Shown here: one piece after another, positions 7,542-11,259 of the stretch
How the letters are laid out: each line of letters opens with the position of its first letter
How positions within the stretch are numbered: the stretch's first letter is position 1
Source: Polyangia bacterium
Lineage (GTDB): Bacteria; Myxococcota_A; Polyangia; Polyangiales; Polyangiaceae
Direction of reading: 5' to 3'
Assembly: GCA_030430975.1 (NCBI GenBank)
Contig: JAUIKB010000072.1
Coordinates: forward strand, 1-11,259
Length of the DNA stretch: 11,259 bases
Translations under genes and position numbers: made by a program
The notes under the pieces: generated by a model
Database searches by the model: none
Told to the model about the DNA's origin: nothing
The model's input: the letters and a program-made list of their open reading frames with translations, nothing else

Positions 7542-7765
7542 GTGCGCGACGTCGCCGCCTTGTCGGGCGACCTCACAGCAACTCTCGTGCGCGCCGCCGC
7601 CGCCTGGTCCGACGACCGCAAAGCAATTCCCGTGCGCGACGTCGCCGCCTTGTCGGACGACCTCACAGCAACTCCCGTGCGCGCCGCTGCCGCCTTGTCG
7701 GACGACCTCACAGCAACTCCCGTGAGCGCCGTCGCCGCCTTGTCCGACGACCGCAAAGCAACTCC
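7542..7765 (+). repeat. 45-bp tandem repeat C, five copies
   Basis: Copies start at 7542, 7587, 7632, 7677 and 7722; the last is 44 bp. Each begins GTGCGCG or similar and contains GACCTCACAGCAACTCCCG or a variant (copies 2 and 5 have GACCGCAAAGCAA). A degenerate copy in the same register occupies 7497-7541. In frame, both strands read as 15-residue repeats (plus: VRDVAALSDDLTATP; minus: RSSDKAATSRTGIAL), but there is no ribosome binding site, and the one-base loss in the last copy argues against a selected reading frame. Confidence 0.88.
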
Positions 7766-7850
7766 GTGCGCGTGGTTTGCGCGCGCCCTGGACGGAGAGT
7801 CCGTATTCGGACGCGTATCGCGGAACGCTGCGAAGCAGCCCGAGGAATAG

Positions 7851-8780
7851 CTAGAACGTCGCGCCGATCGAAAACCGCCCGATCAAATAGATCGGATGCA
7901 GCCCGCCCTGCGGCGAGAATACCTTGGTCGCGTCGCGATCGAGCGACATGAAGAACTCGCCGTCGTCGCAGTTCCCCGACGGCCCTTCGATGACGTTAAA
8001 CTCCTGGCCGTTGGCTTGCGTCTGTCCCGGCGTCGCTTCGATGCAGCGCGTCGGTCGGTTGAGCTCGACGCCGAGCCCGATGCCGCCGCCCAACGTGATC
8101 GGGCCGAGCTCGCTGAGCGACGCCAGCATCACGAAGAACTGGCGCTCGGCCAGCGTCGCCTGATCGACCGTCCCGGCGCTGTTGGTGGTCGTGTATTCGT
8201 ATCCGTAGTTCGTGAGCCCGACGCGCAGCGCGTAGCCCTTCATAGGCTTACCTTGAAGCCAGAACGCCGCCGACACCGATGCGCCCGACATCGGTCCGAT
8301 GCCCGCCGAAGCCTGTTCAAGGCCCTCGTCACTCAACCGGTCGAGACCGAGCGCAGGCGGTTGTTTCTGTATGACAAATATCGGAACGAGCTCAACGCTG
8401 AGCCAGTCCACGTCCAGGAAGTCGAAGCTCATCTCGGCCTCGATACCCAATCGTCCGGCGATCAACGCGTTGAGCGGATCGACCCGAAACGACAGCGTCG
8501 GGAAACTCGGACCGCTCGATTTCTTGGGCGGCGGTGGAGGCGGCGGCTGCTGGTAGCCGTTGTTGCCGTAGCCGTTTTGACCGTAGCCTTGTTGGCCGGG
8601 CGGCGGTTGCTGGCCGGGCGGGGGTTGCCCGTAGCCCTGCTGGCCAGGCGGGCCCTGGCGCGGTGGCGGTTGTCCGTACCCAGGAGGAGGCGGCTGGCCG
8701 TATTGTGCAGCAACGGGCGTGGCCGTTGCTGCGAGGGCGCATGCGGTTGCGATAGGGGCGAGCCAGGCATTCAGGCGCAT
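7851..8780 (-). CDS. Outer membrane beta-barrel protein with YGQPPPGQQ-type low-complexity N-terminus
   Basis: A 309-residue exported protein. Residues 1-25 are a signal peptide ending in VAA, with probable cleavage before Gln26. Residues 26-87 are a low-complexity tract of Tyr, Gly, Gln and Pro (YGQPPPPGYGQ, GQQPPPGQQGYGQ, NGYGNNGYQQPPPPPPP) followed by a short Lys/Ser hinge. Residues about 93-309 show alternating strand patterns (LSFRVDPLNALIAGRLGIEAEMSF, ALRVGLTNYGYEYTT, ITLGGGIGLGVEL) and end in FSIGATF; a C-terminal Phe is the usual signal for barrel insertion in the outer membrane. Two cysteines (in TRCIEA and GNCDDG) may pair in an extracellular loop. The ATG at 8780 is chosen because the signal peptide follows directly; the bases before it are pyrimidine-rich, without a Shine-Dalgarno. 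The protein has no recognised function. Its start is divergent from the lipoprotein at 8945. Confidence 0.83.
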   Translation of the reverse strand: MRLNAWLAPIATACALAATATPVAAQYGQPPPPGYGQPPPRQGPPGQQGYGQPPPGQQPPPGQQGYGQNGYGNNGYQQPPPPPPPKKSSGPSFPTLSFRVDPLNALIAGRLGIEAEMSFDFLDVDWLSVELVPIFVIQKQPPALGLDRLSDEGLEQASAGIGPMSGASVSAAFWLQGKPMKGYALRVGLTNYGYEYTTTNSAGTVDQATLAERQFFVMLASLSELGPITLGGGIGLGVELNRPTRCIEATPGQTQANGQEFNVIEGPSGNCDDGEFFMSLDRDATKVFSPQGGLHPIYLIGRFSIGATF

Positions 8781-8867
8781 GCCCGGGAGGATAGCAGCCG
8801 AATCGAGACTCGCCTCTTTTTGCGCGTCGTCTCAAATGGTTGGTTTGGCGTCAAAAAGCTGCCCCAA

Positions 8868-8882
8868 GGCGTGGGCCACGCC
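8868..8882. promoter_or_regulatory. Perfect palindrome in the divergent intergenic region
   Basis: GGCGTGGGCCACGCC is a perfect odd-centred palindrome (7-base arms around one G) about midway between the two divergent starts at 8780 and 8945. A smaller one, AGCTTCAAGCT, lies at 8901-8911. Either could be a regulator site for the pair of envelope genes. Palindromes of this kind can arise by chance in GC-rich DNA. Confidence 0.3.
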
Positions 8883-8944
8883 AACTCTCACCGTTTCACG
8901 AGCTTCAAGCTGCGCCCAGCCGGACCCCATGATACCCGCCCCGC

Positions 8945-9496
8945 ATGATCTCAAACGCCGTCCGTCCTCCTCCTCCGGCGACTTCACGCACCGCGTCGGC
9001 GCTCCTGCTCGCCCTGCTGGTGCCCCTGCTCGCTTGCCAAACCGCGCGCCGCAAGCTCACGGAGAAGGTGGTCGAGAAGGCCGTGGAAAACGCCGGTGCT
9101 GAGGACGTCGACATCGACAGCAAGTCCGGCAAGGTCACGATCAAAGACAAGAAGGGCAACGTCTCGACGTTCGGTAACAACACCAAACTACCCGAAGGCT
9201 GGCCCGCTGAGCTCGCCAACTATCCAGGCTCGACGCTCCACGCCAGCTTCATGTCAAAAGCCGGCGGGACCATCAGCGGCAGCATCAAGATGCAGACCGC
9301 CGCGAGCGCGTCTGACGTTTTCAGTCACTACAAGAGCAAGCTGCCCGGCTTCGAACAGGTGACCGAGACGAACATCAACGGCATGCAGACGCGGACGTTC
9401 AGGAAGGACAAACGCAGCGTCGGCGTGACCTACATCGCTGACCAAAAGGGTGCGAGCGGCAAGGCGCTCGTGTCGCTCGTGGTTGCGAAGTACTGA
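8945..9496 (+). CDS. Lipoprotein of unknown function
   Basis: A 183-residue exported lipoprotein. Residues 1-30 hold a signal peptide with core LLLALLVPLLAC; the LLAC lipobox is canonical and Cys31 is the lipidated residue. A basic/acidic helix-like stretch (RRKLTEKVVEKAVENAGAEDVDID) precedes a segment SGKVTIKDKKGNVSTFG and then LPEGWPAELANYPGSTL. This matches a pattern I recall from small envelope lipoproteins in deltaproteobacteria, in which a charged strand pair is followed by 'LP.(D/G)(F/W)P...YPG' and a C-terminal alpha/beta part with a Phe-x-x-Tyr helix (here VFSHYKSKLPGFEQVTE). That recollection is not a database match. No catalytic motif is seen. The next gene begins 5 bp after its stop, so the two are probably one transcript. 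Confidence 0.82.
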   Translation: MISNAVRPPPPATSRTASALLLALLVPLLACQTARRKLTEKVVEKAVENAGAEDVDIDSKSGKVTIKDKKGNVSTFGNNTKLPEGWPAELANYPGSTLHASFMSKAGGTISGSIKMQTAASASDVFSHYKSKLPGFEQVTETNINGMQTRTFRKDKRSVGVTYIADQKGASGKALVSLVVAKY

Positions 9497-9501
9497 CGCA
9501 G

Positions 9502-10620
9502 ATGGAGCCGATGAAGGAAGGGCTGAACGGCGCAGCCATCCGTCGCATCGCGGCGAACCTACAGCGCGCCGATCCGACGTTCCCGGCGGCAGCGTTCGCG
9601 CGCCGCGCGACCAAGGGCATCGCCAATCTCGAGCTCAAAGCGCGGGTGAAGCACGTCATCGCCGCGCTGCACTGGGCGCTCCCCGATGATTTTCCGGACG
9701 CCGTGCGGGTGCTATGCGCCGCGAAACCACATTGGGACAAGGGGCCCCCTTCCAACGTCAGCGGTTTCGCGGCCTGGCCGGTGATCGACTACATCGGCGA
9801 GTACGGGCTCGATTACTTCGATGAGTCGCTCGATGCACTGAAACAGCTAACGGGATTGTTCACGGCTGAGTTCGCGATCCGGCCGTTTATCGCGGCCGAT
9901 CCGGAACGCGCCCTCGCGATCATCGAGACGTGGATGACCGATCCGGACGTCCAAGTACGTCGCCTGGCGTCCGAAGGAACGCGGCCACGGCTGCCTTGGG
10001 GCATGGCACTTAAGACGCTCGAATCCGATCCAAGGCTGACGCTGCCGATACTGGAGGCGCTCAAAGACGATCCGGAAGACTACGTTCAGAAGTCGGTCGG
10101 CAATCATCTCAACGACCACGCAAAGCACCACCCGAAGTTCGTCGTGAAAACGTGCAAACGCTGGAAACGCGGCGCGACGCCGGCGCGAACAGCCATCATC
10201 AAGCGCGCGCTGCGCAACCTGGTCAAACTGGGCGATCCCGGTGCGCTCGCAGTGCTCGGCTATAAGTCCGGCGCCGACCTGAAGCTCACACGGTTCGAAC
10301 TCCGACCGAAGCGGCTAAAATTCGGCAACAGCCTGACAATCTCGGCCGAGATCAGCTCCACTTCGAAGAAGCGACAAAAGCTCGTCGTCGACTACGCAAT
10401 TCACCACGTGAAAAAAAATGGCGAACGCACCCCCAAAGTCTTCAAGCTCAAGGCGCTTGAACTTGGTCCGGGTGAAGTCTTCGACATCGAAAAGAAACAC
10501 GCCATTCGAGCGATCACGACCCGCGTCTACTACCCGGGAACCCACGCCGTGGAACTCCTCATCAACGGCCAGAGCGTCGGGATCCGAGACTTCACGTTGA
10601 TCGCAGTGCCCCGGAGCTAG
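9502..10620 (+). CDS. alkC: AlkC-type DNA alkylation repair glycosylase with C-terminal Ig-like domain
   Basis: A 372-residue cytoplasmic enzyme of the AlkC/AlkD HEAT-like-repeat family, which removes alkylated bases such as 3-methyladenine and 3-methylcytosine without flipping the base out of the helix. Residues 1-255 are the repeat domain, with the family's marked stretches: FDESLDALKQLTGLFTAEFAIRPF (107-129), VRRLASEGTRPRLPW (152-166) and SVGNHLNDHAKHHP (198-211), ending in LVKLGDPGALAVLGY. Residues about 258-372 form a separate beta-rich unit (LTRFELRPKRLKFGNSLTISAEI ... YYPGTHAVELLINGQ) that fits the Ig-like domain known in the longer AlkC subgroup, where it helps bind DNA. The ATG at 9502 gives the MEPMKEGL start usual for the family; 9511 is an alternative. 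It follows the lipoprotein gene by 5 bp, without a clear Shine-Dalgarno, so translational coupling is likely. Confidence 0.88.
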   Translation: MEPMKEGLNGAAIRRIAANLQRADPTFPAAAFARRATKGIANLELKARVKHVIAALHWALPDDFPDAVRVLCAAKPHWDKGPPSNVSGFAAWPVIDYIGEYGLDYFDESLDALKQLTGLFTAEFAIRPFIAADPERALAIIETWMTDPDVQVRRLASEGTRPRLPWGMALKTLESDPRLTLPILEALKDDPEDYVQKSVGNHLNDHAKHHPKFVVKTCKRWKRGATPARTAIIKRALRNLVKLGDPGALAVLGYKSGADLKLTRFELRPKRLKFGNSLTISAEISSTSKKRQKLVVDYAIHHVKKNGERTPKVFKLKALELGPGEVFDIEKKHAIRAITTRVYYPGTHAVELLINGQSVGIRDFTLIAVPRS

Positions 10621-10733
10621 CGTGCAGCCGGCGTCTCGATCCTAGCGGCGAGGTTGACCAGCCTCGTCAGGCGCTGGCGCGTCATCTAACTTCGCTCTGG
10701 CGGGTCGCGTACATTTCGCACCGAACTCGCGTC

Positions 10734-10771
10734 CTCGTACAACGTACGACGGCGCTCGCACAGCGTACGAG
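10734..10771. promoter_or_regulatory. Two operator-like palindromes, 21 bp centre to centre
   Basis: Box 1 (10734-10750) is CTCGTACAACGTACGAC and box 2 (10755-10771) is CTCGCACAGCGTACGAG. Each is a dyad around a 3-base centre: box 1 has six perfect pairs (TCGTAC/GTACGA), box 2 six of seven. They share 14 of 17 bases and their centres lie 21 bp apart, two helical turns, so two dimers would sit on the same face of the DNA. They are 81-118 bp before the ATG of the second SGNH esterase gene. A weak -10-like TAGAGT at 10781-10786 would put box 2 over the -35 region. No regulator gene is visible in the window. Confidence 0.5.
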
Positions 10772-10839
10772 AAGGTCCGCTAGAGTTACACGTAGAACCC
10801 TGCAAGACCGAGCGCGCCACTACGGCCACGCAGTCACTC

Positions 10840-10846
10840 AGGAGGT
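10840..10846 (+). promoter_or_regulatory. Strong ribosome binding site
   Basis: AGGAGGT, a full-length Shine-Dalgarno sequence, ends 5 bases before the ATG at 10852 and fixes that start. It is the only strong site of this kind that I see in the window, which suggests efficient translation of the esterase. Confidence 0.85.
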
Positions 10847-10851
10847 CTCCC

Positions 10852-11259
10852 ATGCATCGTTTTCATCGTCGACTCTCAGTCCGTTCTCCGATGGCGATTG
10901 CGGCCGTTGCCGCTCTCACGTTGGTCGCGGTATCTGCCACGGCGAAACGGCCGATCCGCCCTTCGGGGCCCAGCGGCGGCGGGGGCGCACCCGGCGGTGG
11001 CGGAGCGAAGAGGTTCACGCATGTCGTGACGGTCGGCGACTCGTACAGCTCGGGGACGGGGATCCATCGGCACCACACGGGCTACGACGACCACGGTCCA
11101 AAGTCGCACTGGTGGGGCAAGCGAATGGGCGGGACGACCTGTTATCGCGAGGACGACTCGACACCCGGGCCGAGATACGCCAAGTCGATAGGCGCTAAGT
11201 CGGTGTTCCGCGCGTGTCGTGGCGCTGTCGCCCAGGATGAAGAGGGCAACCGGCACATC
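10852..11259 (+). CDS. Secreted SGNH-family esterase (3' partial)
   Basis: The first 136 codons of a secreted enzyme that runs off the window. Residues 1-31 are a signal peptide (hydrophobic core AIAAVAALTLVAVSATA, cleavage after Ala31), followed by a Pro/Gly-rich linker. The catalytic domain begins with FTHVVTVGDSYSSGTG, where Ser64 is the nucleophile; this form is typical of Streptomyces/Mycobacterium-type GDSL esterases and lipases. Cys97 in TTCYRED and Cys122 in RACRGA match the first disulfide region of that group, whose usual motif is ACSGA; here Arg replaces Ser, which is unusual. The Asn and Asp/His of blocks III and V are beyond the window. Subfamily differs from the hydrolase at the left end (GDSVT, no paired Cys). 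The AGGAGGT at 10840 supports the start, and the twin palindromes upstream suggest regulation. Confidence 0.85.
   Translation, partial: MHRFHRRLSVRSPMAIAAVAALTLVAVSATAKRPIRPSGPSGGGGAPGGGGAKRFTHVVTVGDSYSSGTGIHRHHTGYDDHGPKSHWWGKRMGGTTCYREDDSTPGPRYAKSIGAKSVFRACRGAVAQDEEGNRHI

Larger units (their letters stand above)
7195..7850. other. Gene-free repeat region between convergent genes
   Basis: This 656-bp stretch lies between the 3' ends of the barrel gene and the minus-strand outer membrane protein gene. It holds, in order: hairpin repeat A1 and A2, a 64-bp tandem repeat B (two full copies and a partial one), A3, and a 45-bp tandem repeat C (five copies plus a degenerate leading one). Only about 7766-7850 is non-repetitive. 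Frames open across array C on both strands because the period is a multiple of three; I see no ribosome binding site, signal or recognisable domain in them. Confidence 0.8.

Noticed and set aside
7284..7765. CRISPR array
   Set aside because: Whole units, including what would be spacers, are near-identical, the periods are 64 and 45 bp with different units, and no cas gene is nearby.
7896..8948. Plus-strand open frame of 350 codons across the outer membrane protein gene
   Set aside because: Very Arg-rich, antisense to a protein with signal peptide and barrel pattern, and without ribosome binding site.
10645..10670. Possible terminator after the alkC gene (CGAGG ... CCTCG)
   Set aside because: Only five strong pairs and no T-run; too weak to call.
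10781..10786. Promoter with -10 TAGAGT before the right-hand esterase
   Set aside because: No recognisable -35 at 16-18 bp spacing; mentioned only as context for the palindromic boxes.

Overview
The window is high-GC DNA with the look of a large-genome predatory or soil deltaproteobacterium, most likely Myxococcota (Polyangia-like). This rests on protein style: Gly/Ser/Asp-rich lipoprotein linkers, a Cys-rich domain fused to an FG-GAP/VCBS propeller, Pro/Gln/Gly/Tyr-rich outer membrane proteins, and mostly weak or absent Shine-Dalgarno sites. The lineage is an inference. No rRNA, tRNA, transposase, integrase or CRISPR array was seen.

Layout. (1) 2-1234: 3' part of a secreted or surface SGNH/GDSL hydrolase whose start lies upstream of the window, then 21 bp later an E. 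coli-like ferredoxin/flavodoxin-NADP+ reductase (1256-2002). (2) 2072-4516: a large secreted lipoprotein with a Cys-rich region, a calcium-binding propeller and a CARDB-like C-terminus; it converges, with 4 bp between stop codons, on a small ten-cysteine lipoprotein gene on the minus strand (4521-5183). (3) 5244-7194: an unrecognised cytoplasmic protein overlaps by one base (TGATG) an AlgE-like outer membrane barrel gene that is broken by a single missing base near 6260-6267. (4) 7195-7850: a gene-free stretch between convergent genes, filled with three hairpin repeats (A), a 64-bp tandem repeat (B) and a 45-bp tandem repeat (C); B and C share a core and look like one diverged family. (5) 7851-8780 minus: outer membrane barrel protein with a YGQPPPGQQ-type low-complexity N-terminus. 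(6) 8945-10620: a small lipoprotein and, 5 bp later, an AlkC-type DNA glycosylase with a C-terminal Ig-like domain. (7) 10734-11259: two palindromic boxes 21 bp apart, a strong ribosome binding site, and the 5' part of a second secreted SGNH esterase that runs off the window.

Most genes serve the cell envelope: two secreted hydrolases, three lipoproteins and two outer membrane barrels. The reductase and the alkylation-repair glycosylase are cytoplasmic housekeeping or stress functions. I found no convincing new multi-gene defence or biosynthetic system. The most unusual signals are the composite repeat array, the frameshifted barrel gene, the paired operator-like palindromes, and a hairpin that puts a start codon in its loop.
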